Made by a program: the position numbers and the translations under genes. Positions 1-14,400 of a stretch of DNA of 64,000 bases are shown here, one piece after another (positions within the stretch are counted from its first letter, which is position 1; each line of letters opens with the position of its first letter). The DNA comes from Cordia subcordata (lineage: Eukaryota > Streptophyta > Magnoliopsida > Boraginales > Cordiaceae). Below the pieces are notes generated by a model. It was not told the origin of the DNA. It saw nothing but the letters and a program-made list of their open reading frames with translations, and did not search any database. Location: NCBI GenBank assembly GCA_028554755.1, contig JAPTOF010000005.1:13614001-13678000 (forward strand), written 5' to 3'.

Positions 1-154
1 TCAAGAAATGCGTAAAGTATATGTTGATGCTCTAGAAATGCATAAAGAAAGCCACCTGCTACTTGTTTTTCCTTTAACTTTTCCTCATGGAAGGGGAGAG
101 GACAGCAAGGAACTTGACAAATGACGTAAACCAAAAAGCAGAAAAAGATCATAC

Positions 155-3022
155 TTTGTCAAAGCGAAGATGTAACACAACATACTTTCCAGCCCTCTCT
201 TTTTGATCTGTTCTTTCTTGTGGGTTTAATGCACCTGATTCTTTTCCAAAGCTAGGAGGACTTCTCAAGTGGTTGACCAGCGTCTCCCCTAGCATCCTAA
301 TGTGCGGAACGAATGCTAAGGCATGAAAATTAACCTTACAACGTAGATGCTGAATGTCGAAAGGCACAGAGTCAAAAGCCAGACGGTGAGAGAATGGGGC
401 TATAGCAGCAATCCCATAACTGCCCAGCAAACAAAAATCAAAGTACTCTTAGTAATTCCTACTGGAAACAACAAGAATCATGCTCCAAGTTTTTGTGCAT
501 AAATTATAATTTGAACAATAATTTCATGGAACATGGTTGAGATATTTGGACAAAATAAGCTACATTCAGTCATGTCACAGTTGACTAGTAAGCATCAAAA
601 ACATAACACCAGGATTCTGATATGTATACGATGTCCAATTATCAAGGTTAGTAGCATCAGGTTAGCAATAGAAGCAGTCCTCTTCATTGGATCTTGACAT
701 TTACATCAACTCCACTTACTTATTGCAATTTTTCTTGACAGCAAAAGAATCTTCACATAAAAGTCACAGCCAAATGCACACACTACTCTCTCCAGTGATC
801 CTGCAGTTTATAAATGTAATTGTGTCTGCTTCTGAAAACAAAATCTTATACTAGTTCTTCAGAGTTATCCCTCCACCAGATTTAACTAAAAAAAGACCAC
901 AGAAAATTGCATTATAAGTTCAATAAGTATTAAACTCCCGGGCCATGTAAAAGCAGCATAGCGGCAAGATAGACACAGATATAAGAGAGAACTATACATA
1001 TATAAGTGAAACGAGGACAGGATAAAAATTAGCCCTAGCGACATGATAGCTCAGTATTTAACTTTGTGGTAATAATAGCATGAATTTTATGTCGTACAAA
1101 CCTTTGCATTATACGCCAAACGTTTTCCAAGTACCAGGAAACAGATGCATGGACCGGTGCTGTTTTGACTCTAGTAGCTCTTATGCCCGTTGCATAGTAT
1201 TCTCTGGTACTCCATGAATATTCTTCAGGCAGCTCTTTGACTATAGATATATCATCTTCGAGGACACTAATAAAGTGATCAACATCAAATATATCTCCAA
1301 ATGAACTGCGCCACACATGATTCAAAATTAGCTAAAAAGATATGATCTTGGATTAAGTATAAACCAGAAAGCTGAAAGTGTTATGTTTACCTAGAATCTT
1401 GCCAAACAGGATTTATTTCAAAGTGGGGGATAACTAGGGTCGCATTTAAAATTTTTGCAACAGCTACTGCATCACATACCTATGAAGAGGGGAAAAGAAA
1501 AAGATGTTAAAAAATCCTAAATGTGCAAAATCATGTTTAGCCAAGAATCAAATAATACCATAACTAAGACATCTTCGTTAACTCATGTTCCTATTACAAG
1601 AACAAAAGCAACAGAACAATGTCACATACCCCCATTCTCTGCTGGTTCAGACCCCCATCGAGAAACACCTGGATATAACCCCTGGTGTTTTTGGGAAATG
1701 CTGTAAGAAATGTTAAATTTGAAGAGAGTAATTAGAAGGACGTATGCAGATATTTTTCTTGGTGCCCTACGGTGAAAAGAAAAAGCAAATTTTATTCAAA
1801 TTGATTAGAACACTCACAGGGTGTACTTGGGGAGTTGTCACAAGGTCTCCATCCCTGTTTGGGCAAGGGTGACCAAAGGTCTGATTGCTGTTGATCAGAC
1901 TGAAAGGTGAACAGCAAGAATATTTCACTACACATGATCATGCAAATTTCACAATTTGATATGGCAAAAGAAAAACAAAACAAAACAAAAAAAAAAAATA
2001 GCCACCTACTCACAGTTTCTCGTTGTAAAGCACCCTGCAGAAGACGCAAGTGCGCAGGTCTCGGAGCATTCCATTCCTACAATGAAAATATCACCTCCTT
2101 TGGAATTAAATTAAGAAAAACTTCTTGAAACTTTTATCAGCTGAACTCGCAAAATATAAGTTGCACAAGTGCATTTCTTAACCAGGGACAATTGCACACT
2201 GGGGGCCCAACCGACCTCACAAAATACATTGAGATACCTTGTAATTTTTTGTCAATGAAATTGCTGAGCTCGAAATAGACCATTAATTTTGGATCCAAAA
2301 ACCACAACCCCACTTATAAAATACCCAATACTCTTCCCCCGTTTTAACAATTGTTGATTTAATAGAATGCAGGAAATAGCAAAAATACACACCACGAAGA
2401 TGCTGCATATTCGAATTGCACTAGTAAATGCGAAAGGAGAAAAAGGGGGAAGAAAAGAATTTAAGTGGCAAATCCAAACGCTACAATTTAAGAGTCTTTT
2501 TTTGTACTATACTATGAGTATGCCAAAAAATGGCCAAACCACAAATTTAGGATCCATAAAGGCGATGAAATTGCACCCTCCAGCCACGGCCGAGACCGCC
2601 ACGTGAGAGCCGGACCATCCGGCCTAATTCCTAACCCGATTAATTCCCAGCTTATCAATCTTAAATTGTGTGACATCAAATGATCCAAGAAAGAAAAATA
2701 TTCTAAAATATAAAATATGATGATAAATGTAATCCTACAACTCAATACTAGACCAATTGCTTCTCACATTGTCTATCAAATTGCTGCGAAAATAAACGAA
2801 ATGCCACAGCACATGCTCTCTAATCTCAGCAATTAAAATATGTAACACAATGAATTGGGTAGGCTTCAAAAACAGAAATATATAGGAGCTTACGGAGAAG
2901 AGGGAAGGATAAGCGCGGCCCAATGGAGAGAAGAGAGTTGGGAAAAAATTGGGTAAGAGAAGCACAAATAGGCTACCCAACGCTAGTTTCTGTGTCTGGG
3001 ACTGCCGATGATTCTTGCTCAT
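155..3022 (-). CDS. Plant O-fucosyltransferase family protein, 5' part (3' end outside window)
   Basis: Seven exons on the minus strand read 2894-3022, 2014-2076, 1818-1899, 1630-1700, 1391-1479, 1102-1305 and 155-419. All phases match, giving 301 residues. The start ATG at 3020-3022 is followed by a short basic stretch and a hydrophobic segment (about residues 13-31, [19 protein letters not shown]), as expected for a type II Golgi membrane anchor. Further along come [82 protein letters not shown] and VVLHLRFDK. These are hallmark blocks of the plant GDP-fucose protein O-fucosyltransferase (former DUF246) family, which is inferred to transfer fucose in the secretory pathway. The downstream part of the catalytic domain should follow to the left but is not visible, so the window edge probably lies in an intron. 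The family call is firm; the acceptor substrate and exact member are unknown. Confidence 0.9.
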
Positions 3023-5482
3023 CGCACTTGTTTTGTTACCAGCGAGTATTAAACTAAACTACGAAAGAAAGGGTCGTGTTACAAAACGTTTCTACCTTTC
3101 CAAAACGCTTACATATTTACTATACTACCCTTATCAGCAACTCTCTCTCTTTTTTTTTTTTCCCCCTTTTTGGTCGATATCGGCGATGTTACCACTCTCC
3201 CCTCTCGGAATTTTTTTTTTTTTGTTAACTTATTTTTTTCAAATTTATTTTAAAAATAACCCATTTTTTAAAACATATTCAGAATGAATTTTGAGAATTC
3301 AAGAGGAACTTTGGGAGTTTGCTGGGGCAGCGGGGGTAGTGGAGGAGGTGGGGGGTGGGGGCAGCGGCGGTGGTGGGGCGTGACAAGGGTGGCAGGGCTC
3401 GTGGGGTAGCCAGGGTGGCGGATGCTTTTCTTTTTTTTTTTTTTAAACAAATTAAAAATAAAAAAGTTTGTTTAATGTATTTATTATGAAAAAACAAAGC
3501 AAAATTGCACAAGTCGCGAGTACATGTCAAAACACGTTATTTTGGACGAAAAAAATAACGGAGGGGTGTTTGTATACCCTCGTTATAATCACAAAAGTAA
3601 CTTAACTAATATCGTAACCACAGGTCATATAGTGCACATTTGTCAAACCAAAGAAAAAAGTCGCGCAATTCAACCAAAAAAAAAAAAATGTGGGCCCACT
3701 TCTCTCTTAGTGAAAGGAACTTAAAATCCCCCTCCCAGCGGCACCAAACTCCCAGAGTTGCTTTCGAATTCTCATAATTCGTAATCGAACTCCCAACACT
3801 CGTTTGGGCTATTTTTAAAAAAGTTTTAAAGTGTAAATTATTTTTGAAAGGGATTTGAGAAAATGAGTTAACAATAAAAGAAATCCTTCCTCTCTCTCTC
3901 TGTCAAAATCAAACTCTTTTCTATCAATTATTTTCAAGCACTCTTCCGCTCTTTTTCTTTGTCTCCAATCAATAATCCCCATCACCACAACGAAATTAAA
4001 ATTTTTGGGGCAAAAGATCAAAGAAAAACAAAAAACAAAAAATCCAAGTTTTTCACCCTTAAAACTGAAATTTTGGATGAAAAAAAAAACTTGCGACAAC
4101 GAAATATATATGACAGCATGCGTGCATCTGCTTTCATATGTGAATGTTGTCATGAGTATGGGGGGTAGCCTGTGTGTCCTTGCGGTATTGGTTGGGGGGG
4201 GGGGGTGGTATCTTGGTGAGATATCTGAAATAGATGGATCGGTTGGCTGTGATGGAAAGGGATGTGGAGAATGAGATGATTCCCAGGTTGCCGGGTGGAG
4301 AGGGTGTGAGAATGAGGGTTGTGGATGAGTTTTCTCCTAACTCTTATTTAATTTTAACCTTCTAATTTAAAATTTTAATATTTTATATATTAATAAATTT
4401 TGATCATTGATTTAAATATTTTACCCCTATCAAAAATAATTTTCTTTTTCATTTTCTTGCTCTTCTTTATTTAAATAGATGGTCAACCTCAAATATTTGT
4501 GAACAACCTTTCTTTATTAATGCGATCAATAAGCCAACAGTGTACAAAATGTCCTAGTTTAGAATGGTGCTTTAGCGTGACATTAAAGTCATGCCCCGTG
4601 CTTAGCAGAGTTGCTTCTCGTAATTCAACTTGTATAATGTAGCAATTTCCTTCCTTCAACAAGGCTTACACTCAGCTCCCAAATGAATGCACACGTAGAA
4701 GTGTGCAGTTTGTTGCCCTCACACTGTCAGCAACTTACTTGTGGAAAACGAAAAATCACATAAAAAGTATAACTAACAAACAAACCATAAACCATATATG
4801 TAGGTGCAAAGGCAAATACTGTTTTATCAGCGAGGATCATAAAGTATAGATATTATTACAAGAAAAAATGCTTGAGACCAAAAACAAAAGAAGGAATAAA
4901 TGTTCATTTTATTTGGTTGTTATATGTAATGTTAAAATACTTACATAGTGTTTCAACAATATGATTAAAAATTAGATGAATCAATTAAAAGCCTGTGCAA
5001 ATTGACTTTTCTTTTTTTTAATTAAAAAAGTAATTTTTTTAGAGAAAAAGTTGTACCTTTTGCAATTAGTATTAGAGTGGATTTGAAAAAAAGTTTAATT
5101 TTAATTTTTTCTAAAAGTCAAAAGTTTAAAATTTTCAACAAAATACTTGATCAAAAAAATAAAAAAAACAAATTTTTTTTTTTTTTAAAATCCAATGTAA
5201 AGGAGCCCTAATCAATGCATCACCCGCTAGGCACTAAGAACGTTACGGAAATCAAACCTTAGAGAGTAGTAACAGTCTCTTTTTATGGAAGGCAGAAAGA
5301 ATAATATTGCTGGCATGCGTTATAGAAGTAACCTTACGCAGCCTAAAAAATCCCACACAAAAATCAACACTTTTTCAGCAAACAAAAGTGTTCATCTGTA
5401 GTAATGATAGCCTAAAAACGAGTTATATTTTTTCTTAATATTAATTTTTATTTACTTTGAAATAATTTTCAAAGGAATAAAA
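3023..5482. other. Divergent intergenic region between the O-fucosyltransferase and PYRD genes
   Basis: The two flanking genes start on opposite strands, so this 2.46-kb stretch holds both 5' flanks. It contains homopurine and T-rich tracts, a strongly G-rich block near 3314-3420, a run of G at about 4193-4206, and AT-rich sequence from about 4330 on. I see no supported coding exon; the open frames here are short and low-complexity. Confidence 0.6.
3314..3420 (+). repeat. G-rich low-complexity tract in the divergent promoter region
   Basis: The plus strand carries many closely spaced runs of three to six G separated by one to four bases, in an otherwise AT-rich neighbourhood. The block lies about 290-400 bp upstream of the O-fucosyltransferase start codon. 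The pattern permits G-quadruplex formation; that is an inference from the runs alone. Confidence 0.6.
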
Positions 5483-8400
5483 ATGGGGGCATTGAAATTC
5501 ATGAAAGAATATGTAGTAGGTCACCATAGAAAAATGAGAATAAGCTCTTTTGTTCCCAGACAGTCTGCTGCTAATTACAGCACTTCTACAGCAGTTCATC
5601 CTCACAAGATTCCTCATTTCTCCAAGAAGGTACTATTTATTTTCTCACAGATACTGAGCATGTCTGCGAGTGCTTGTGAGAGTGTGTTTGTGTGTATGGG
5701 AGGTTTCTGTTTGAATGTGAGGGAGTTAGAGTGAGTGTGTGAGTGTGTAAGTGTGTGCCTCTGTTCAACTTATTTGAAAAGTTGAGTGACCTCCACTCCA
5801 CTTAACGGGTGCACAGCATTATACGTATCGTGATGTGCACTCGAACCTGGGTTTTCTTACTTGGTGGTCGGCCTACGAGCTGAATTTTCCTTTGCTGCAA
5901 AAAAAAAAAAAGAGAAAAACTTATTCTTCCACAGTGATATCATATTTTCTTGTATCTTTTCTCATAGTGTGCGTGTGTGGGTGAGTGTGTACGTGAGTTT
6001 AGGTATTTGTGTGTGCTTCAGTTGACTTTTTCGGAGAACAGAGGAGAGTCAGGAGATCGATTAATAGATATTTTGCGAGAAATGTATTGTTCATAAAGGG
6101 TAGTTTTTTTTTTTTTTTCTCTAATAGAGTTTCTCATTGTATTAAAGATATGGACATGAAAAGATATATGCAAGTAGATATGTGCGCATGTCTGTTTGCG
6201 TGTCTGAATGTGCTGGCTTTTAGTTTAGTCTTGATTTGCATAGAGAATACAGGGGATAGATTGGTGTCGGAATGAGTAAGAGACTGATTGTTGATATTCT
6301 CTTCCCCCTGTTTGCTGGGCTTTCCGTGTTATGCATTCTATCAATGTTTTCGGATTTCGGATTGGGTTGAAAAGAGTTGTGCCACAATGTTTTCCGTGTT
6401 ATAGCTAGTGTTATAAAATACTGAACTTGTATATATATTTGCTTGCATCTGTGTTTGTTGTTCTACTCTCAGAGGTGGCGGTACTAATAGGTCAGCTGGG
6501 GTTGCCGCCTGCATCGCCCCAATAATTTAAAGGATATGTGTACTGTGAAAGATGAATTTAACTCCCATGAAAAAAATATTTGTACGTGAATGCTAAAATG
6601 TTTGTTTATTGTCCACCCCACTAAACGGAAGTCTTGGGTCCACGCTTGCCTACCTTGTGCTCTAGACAATAGCAGGATCTCAGGTTTTTAGGTGTATGCA
6701 GCCTTGCCTTTCTTGTGTATTTATATACACATTCACGAAAATTGTGTTTGATATGGTGACTGGAGCGGCTACTGAATAGTGTATTTTTTTTCATACATCA
6801 TTTGCTGAGGTTGTGCACTTTATGCTATCAATTCTAAAGGCAAGCCCTGTTTTGGTTTTTGTATGTAGGGGAGGTTATTTACAGGAGCTACAATTGGTCT
6901 ACTTATAGCTGGAGGGGCTTATGCAAGTACAGTGGACGAAGCAACTTTCTGGTATTTGAATTACATTCATACTGTTAACTTTTTATTTTTCTCTTTTGCA
7001 TTTTTAAGATGTGAAATAGTGCACTGCTATAGAAATTATTGGCCAATCTTTCAGAAAATTTGAATAAAGTATCTCATAACAGTTTTGAGCTCCTATTCTA
7101 CAATTATTAACCTGAGCTTTATGATGTTCCCTACATTACCTTTGAATAGAAGGACACGCCATTCATGTGATAGCTCACTACGCTTACTTCCGAGTAAGAC
7201 CATAGTGGCTGATTTCGTGCAGAAGAAACTGGACATAAAGAGATGATGACTCATACATCCTTTACCTAATTAACAGTCTTGCTCGCTGTCCTTGTATAAA
7301 AATTAATAAGAGAAATTTTCTTGTGATATTTTTCTTTTGTTCCCCATTTCCTTTCTCTTAGCCTTTTTCCCCTTTCTTTTCTCGAACTTTATGATTCCAT
7401 AGGTTTTTATATCTTGTGCATGCAAGTAAAGTTGCTGAAGCTTTAAATGGAGTATGAGCTTATGAAACCCTTTTCTGCAAACCCAAGTTACAGCTTGCTC
7501 TTAATTATAAGTGTTTGAGCTTTAAATGGAGTATGAGCTTATGAAACCCTTTTCTGCAAGCCCAAAGTTACAGCTTGCTCTTAATTATAAATGCTTGAGC
7601 ATCCTCTTCAGAGATAAGTGTCTTTGTTATGCCTAGAGGTTGGAGAGTTTGTCTTTGCTATTTGTTTGCTGAAAATAAAATCTAAAATTGGTGATAAGGA
7701 ATGATATGCTAGTTGGTTTTATCCAATTACTGGAATTTTGAGTGCAGTCATTATGGTAATTGAAGCATTTGAATTCATTCATAATAGTGTGCTAATGATG
7801 TCATATTATAGTTTGCACAGCTAGCCATGAACTAGAAACAATTTTATAAAGAATGCAACAGCGTAAGGGCTATTGACTATTTTTAAGAATAAACTGCAGG
7901 CGAATGATCTTCTCAACTAATAGTTGAGAATGAACTTGTCGCTTTTCTTTTTTCCTTTTCTAGCATTCATGTATATAGCATTACCATAAGTTATGTTAGA
8001 TATATGGATAGCATACTTGATTGTGTTGCACCCCCTTGGTCCATGTTAATAAAATTCTTCTTTTTTCAAAAAAGAAAAGAAGGGAAAATAAGTTATCTTA
8101 GAGATGTTTGCATGGCAAGTCAATTTGAGGTTGATATGTTATCCATCTTTGATTGTTCTCCTTTCAAGGTTGAAATATTATGTCCCTGTTACATTCTGTT
8201 TTAAGAAAAGTGCTCTTGCTATGGTTCCACGTATCAACATAATGGAAACAAGGTGTTTAGGCTACTTAAGCTGTTTGACTGAATTGTTATCATCTGAAAT
8301 CTCGTTCTTTAACTCAAAGTTCAGAGATTAGTTTTCTGAGAACAGATTCCCGGATTAATTTCTGTCTGTTTTATGTTTTTCCCCATTTTGAGAGCAAAAA

Positions 8401-11400
8401 ACTACTTTCATAAAGTAGAACCGAACACAGTCTTCCTCTGTGTATTCCTATTTAATTTATTTCTTTGCATTACTGTGAACTTAATTGGAGATATCTTAAT
8501 ATGGTCCCTTAGTTTATTCTGATGGAATGACATATATCTCAAATCTTGTGTAGTGGCTGGCTCTTCTCTGCAACAAAACTTGTAAACCCGTGCTTTGCGT
8601 TTCTGGATCCAGAGGTTGCCCACAAGCTAGCTGTCTCAGCTGCAGCTCATGGGTGGGTCCCAAAAGAGAAAAGACCTGATCCTTCAATATTGGGTCTTGA
8701 AATTTGGGGAAAGAGGTTCTCCAATCCCATAGGTCTTGCTGCGGGTTTTGATAAGAATGCTGAGGCTGTTGAAGGCTTACTTGGTTTGGGCTTTGGTTTT
8801 GTTGAAGTTGGATCGGTAACTCCTATCCCTCAGGAGGGAAATCCAAAGCCTCGTATATTTAGATTACGAAAGGAAGGGTGAGAATGTATCTTTTTAATCT
8901 AATTTGTATTGCACAAATCCTTCAATTTGGCTAGACCGTAGGGTAGTTGTCTTTTATGTTTTCCCTTTAGTAAGGGAAAATAAGTCACTATTGAACTGAT
9001 CTGTAGTTCCCCTGGCATTAAAAATTTCATTTTAGTTTTGTTAAAGTTGTTCAACATTTCTAATTTCAACATGCTTGAATTCGTGGGCAGTGCTATAGTG
9101 AATAGGTGTGGCTTCAATAGTGAAGGAATTGTTGCTGTTGCAAAGCGGCTAGGGGCCCAGCATGGTAAGAGAAAATTACAAACATCTAGCACTTCATCTC
9201 CGGCTGAAGAAGAAACAAAACATGGAGGCAAAGCTGGTCCTGGAATTCTTGGGGTTAATCTTGGAAAGAATAAGACCAGTGAGGACGCTGCTGCTGATTA
9301 TGTACAAGGAGTACATACATTGTCCCAGTATGCTGATTACTTGGTACATTTCTGAATCTTCTTATTGTTTTTAGCCATGATTAGAATGCATATATAGCCT
9401 TTTGTATGAAAATGTTTCGTCAGGGATATAATATAGGCATATTTTTATTCCTCACCACATGTACGTACACATAGTCCAGTTGACATTCCATCTTTTGCAA
9501 AATTAGCTGTAGATGTCGTTCTACTTAGATTAGTGTTTCAAATGCAAAACTAGGGCTTGCCCCAGTGAGGTGACTATAAAATGTCTTGTGGCATATAAGT
9601 GGGCAGTCTCACCTTTGAGGAGCAGCCTTCGAGGCATTGGGTTTCTTGGGGCTTATAATGTTTGCTCTTTATCGCCAAAGATAGAATGTGAGTGCCTGTG
9701 GTTTTTGTTTTAATCTATTGTGGAGGTTGAATAAAGCGACGGCTTTGATGAACTATGAATAATGGATATATTAAACTAATCAATGGATACCATTTTATTT
9801 GCAAGATATTATTATATTCTTTTCGGGCATCCCAAGGCCAAATGATAGAGTTTCAGAGGTTCTGAATGCTTAAGACTATTGATGGGGATGTTTACTTACA
9901 TTTCTATGTATGGAATATTTTCGTTTATGTATATATTGATATTAATTATTATTATTATTACTGCTACTACTATTATTATTATTATTTTATTTATTTATTT
10001 AATCTTTTTAACAATTTTACATATAATATTCTATGTTTAGTGTATAGGAGATAAAACTCTTGGTTTATGCCCACCCGAAGGTTGGTAAAAGTGCTCCAAG
10101 GATGCCTCAACCTTTTAAAATACTGACTTAGATTTTGTTATTTCAAAAGAGATACTAAGACAGATGGCTGATGCAAGCCCATGAACATTTTTAAGTGTGT
10201 TTTCGATCTCTGCTCTCTTCTTTGTGCATAAACTGGGGGTTCTTATGAGACTAGGAAATCATGGCAATATAAAATCTCATAATTTATCAGATTAACTATT
10301 CAATCAAGAATCTGATGGATTGCTGATGTCCGAATCAGCAGTTTGTTGCCAAAGTGTCAACCTAATGTCTTTGCGAGCAAAGAATCTTAAGCTGAATTGT
10401 TCAGACATGGACTTCATGTAACAAGTAGGATGAGTAGAGGTAACATTGAAAATGCAAAGAAGTGAAAATTGAAAATTTGAGATACCTTGAGTCTCTATTC
10501 CAACAATATGGAAAGATTTACAGCAATTTTGCGAACAAAATCTAAGCACAATACATGTCTGGTGAATCACATCTTAAGCGTGTCGCAAAGTACCTCCTTA
10601 ATTAAAAGGACGGTATTCTAGGATAGACATGAGACCAACCTTGCTTAACATATTGGAGGCTGGGGCAGTAAAATACCAAAACGTACAAATGATGTTGGTG
10701 GCCAAATGAGAATGCTGAGATAGATGTACACCAATATTAGGAAGGATATTGTTAGATATGATATGAGACGAGTAAAAGTGGGGATGACTAGAGTTGAGGA
10801 CTAGATGAATGAGAAGTGTCTGAGATGGTTTGGAGTTGCTAGGACGACACTTCTAGAGGCACTTACTAGAAGGTGGGAAAGATAGAGGTAGCCCATTGAA
10901 GTAGGGTGAGAGGGAGACTTAAGAGAAGATGGGTGGAGACATTCATATGAGATCTTGTGTACATGTAGCTGATAAGGATTCTAGAAGCATCTATAGATGT
11001 TTGTTTCTATTTCAGTTAGTGTACAGTTACAGTTGGTTAGTAGTACAGCTATAGTTAGTAGTACAGCTGGTATAACTACTCTAGACATGTGCTCTTATGT
11101 ACTCTCTATAAATAGAGAGATGTACTGATCATTCATTAATGAGAAATCAATGAAATCATTTTATTTCTCTCTAAACTTCTTCATGGTATCAAGAGCCCAG
11201 GGTCAATTCCTGGTTTTGTTTTTTTTTCGAACACTTAGTGTTCTTCCTTAAACAGAAAATTAGGCTTTCTCCATAGTGAGAACTCCTTCAAAATCAGTCT
11301 TCCCAGCTTGCAATCTTCATCAAATTCTAATCGAAGGCTTTACTCTACTAGGCGACAACATCTATTAGTTTAGTTTCTGAAATCTCCAACAAAATTTTCA

Positions 11401-14400
11401 TCTCCAGTCTCATTCTCTTCTTCAATGGCTTCTTCTTCAAGTTTTGATGGATCAGTTGATCTTCCTTTGGGTTTGAAGATTCTGATTCAGAATCTAGGCA
11501 ATTTAGTTTCTACAAAGTTAGATAATACAAACTTTATTGCCTGGAAGTCACAAATTTAGATTGCTTTAAGAGCTGGTAAACTTCTTGATCATGTTACTGG
11601 CAAATTTCAATGTCCTGCCAAGGAACTTACTGATGACTCAGGTAACTCCTTTCCAAATCCAGCTTATGATTTATGGCTCACATATGATGATTACCTGAAG
11701 TCCTGTTTGTTTAATACAATGACTCCTGCTGTGCAAAATCAAGTGTTACACTTGGAAACTTCTACTGAGATCTGGAATACATTACACAGTAGGTTTAATT
11801 CTCTCACAAGGTCTCATATATATCAGTTAAAAGTTCAATTGCTCAATCTATCCAAGGGAACCAATACTATGCAAGCCTATCTAGATTCTGTTAAAACTAT
11901 CACTGATGGGCTAGCAAGTGTTAATGAAGTAGTGACTCAAGAGGATTTGGTTATGTACATGCTCAGGGGACTTCCTCCTAAGTATAACTCTTTTAGAGCA
12001 TCTATTAGGGTTAGACCTACTTAAATCACAGTGGCAGAACTGTCTTCTTTGTTGATTTCTGAGGAGTTACATATGAAATTAGATCAAAGGTTGGTGCTAG
12101 GTGACTCTACTACTCAGAATGTGCATACTGCATTTTATACTCAAACTCAGTCTAGGTCTAATCAAGCTAGAGGCAGAGGCAATTATAATAACAGGGGAGG
12201 CAGAAATGGAAGAGGAAGAGGAAACTCATACAATTCAGGAAATACTGGGCAAGGTATTCTTGGTTCCTCTCCTCAGAATTCTACTTCTCATCAACTTGGT
12301 TTTCAAACCTCAAATATTGCAAGTTCTGCTGGCAAAATCTTCTATCAAATTTGTGGGAAACTAAATCATCTTGCTATCAATTGCTGGCATAGGTTTGACA
12401 ATGAGAAATATCAGTCTCAAACTATTAGCAAGCAAGCACTGATGATACAAACTGGTCCGTCACAAGGAGATTGTCAACAGTGGGTTCTAGATTCTGGGGC
12501 AAATGCTCATGTCACCAATGATATGAATCAACTGCAGTCTTATCAACCATATACTGGAACAGAAACTGTTGCAGTAGGTAATGGTCAGGCTTTGCCTATT
12601 CATGGCACAGGGAATGGTAACATTTCTTTACCTTCTACCTATTTAGTTCTTCCTAGTACTCTCTATGTTCCCACTGTTTCTACAAATCTTCTTTCCATTT
12701 CTAAATTGACTCAGGATAATAATTGTACTCTCCTTTTTAATGCTAAGGAGGTGCAAATCCTGGACAATTCAACTTAAGCACTTCGGTACAAGGCCCCTTG
12801 TGAACAAGGCTTGTACAGTCTATTCTCTACTTGTTCTGTTATCAAGTCCATCAATTCTTTTCCTGCCAAAACTTCTCACAGCCAGGTCAACATCAGAGGC
12901 TGCTAAACTGTGGCACAGAAGACTTGGTCATCCTTCAGTTTTCACAGCACAAACTCTTTCCAAGCTTTTCAACATTCATCTTCCTACTTCATCAATGTAG
13001 TGTGAATCATGTAGTTTAGCAAAATCTCATAGGCTATCTTTTCCATTGTCTAGTTCTATGTCTATTGTACCCTTTCAACTTGTACATATGGATGTATCGG
13101 GCCCAACCCCTGTTGAATCTAATAAAGGGTACAAGTATTATCTAGCATTGGTTGATGATTACTCTAGATTTGTATGGATTTATCCTATGTAATTCAAATA
13201 AGAAGTATGTTCTATCTTTCAAAGCTTTTACGACATGATTCACACACAATTTCTGGCTACTTTGAAAGTGATCAGAACTGATAATGGAACTGAATTTCTA
13301 AATACCAACTTTAAACAGTTCTTACAAGCCAAAGGTATTATTCATCAAACATCCTGCCCCTATACACCAGAACAAAATGGGAGAGTGGAAAGGAAACATA
13401 GACATTTGGTTGAGACAGCTCTAACCTTACTTCATCAAAGTCATCTGCTTGCACCATTCTGGTTAGAAGCTATTTCTATGGCTAACTATTTGATAAATAG
13501 GATGCCTACTCCTGTTCTCCAAAATAAGTCTCCATATGAAGTTCTGCATTCTGTTTCACCTGATTATCAGAATCTAAAACCTTTTGGCTGTCTTTGTTAT
13601 CCTTGGCTTAGGCCATACACCAAAACTAAACTTGAGCTGCGATCCACACCATGTGTGTTTTTAGGTTTTTGTCCTCATACCAAAGGCTATAAGTGTTTGG
13701 AAATCAAAACACACAAACTTATTGTTTCCAGGCATGTCAGATTTGATGAGAATGTGTTTCCTTATTCTAACACTACATCATCATCATTTTCTCTGTCTCA
13801 GTTTTTGTATTCAGTATCAGATATTGATCTACCTGAATCTACACTTTCTTATCCTCTTTTTTTTGTTACTCATCCTACAAATCATAGTAGAAATGATTCA
13901 GGTTCTTCTTCTGCTCATCATTCTTCTTCTTTTTCTATACCGGGGCCTTTATTTCAGGATCATTCTCTTGATTTTAGCATGCACACTGGTCACCATTCAT
14001 CTACTAATACTCTACCCTTATTACCTTTATTATCTCATTCATCAGATAGTCCACCAGATTTATCTCCTAATTTGTCTACACAGTCTTCTACAGAGTCTTC
14101 TTCATCTTCTTCTAGTTCTAATCATCCACAGTTTGACCTCTTTCATAACTTAGCTCCACAAAGCCATCACCCTATGCTAACTAGGTCAAAGACTGGTTGT
14201 TTGCCATCTCCATTGTATCAACTACACAGTCTTATCACTACACCAACAGATCATGAACCCATGACTTAAGAGGCAGCTAAATATCAATGTTGGGTGAAGG
14301 CTATGACAGAGGAATTTAAAGCTCTTCAAGATCAACACACTTGCGAGTTGGTTCCATTACCTTCAGACAGAGTTCCTATAGGATCAAAGTGGGTGTATAA

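Noticed and set aside
3268..3530. Minus-strand open frames rich in Pro and His
   Set aside because: They are translations of the G-rich tract and flanking A/T runs. They have no domain, and the composition is fully explained by low complexity.
3815..4274. Open frames of 69-112 aa between the two divergent genes
   Set aside because: They overlap on both strands, are Lys/Asn- or Phe-rich from A/T runs, and match no family I recognise.
13722..14153. 143-aa Leu/Ile-rich frame inside the copia element
   Set aside because: It overlaps the integrase C-terminal and Ser-rich linker frame and arises from the same sequence shifted by one base; it is not a membrane protein gene.
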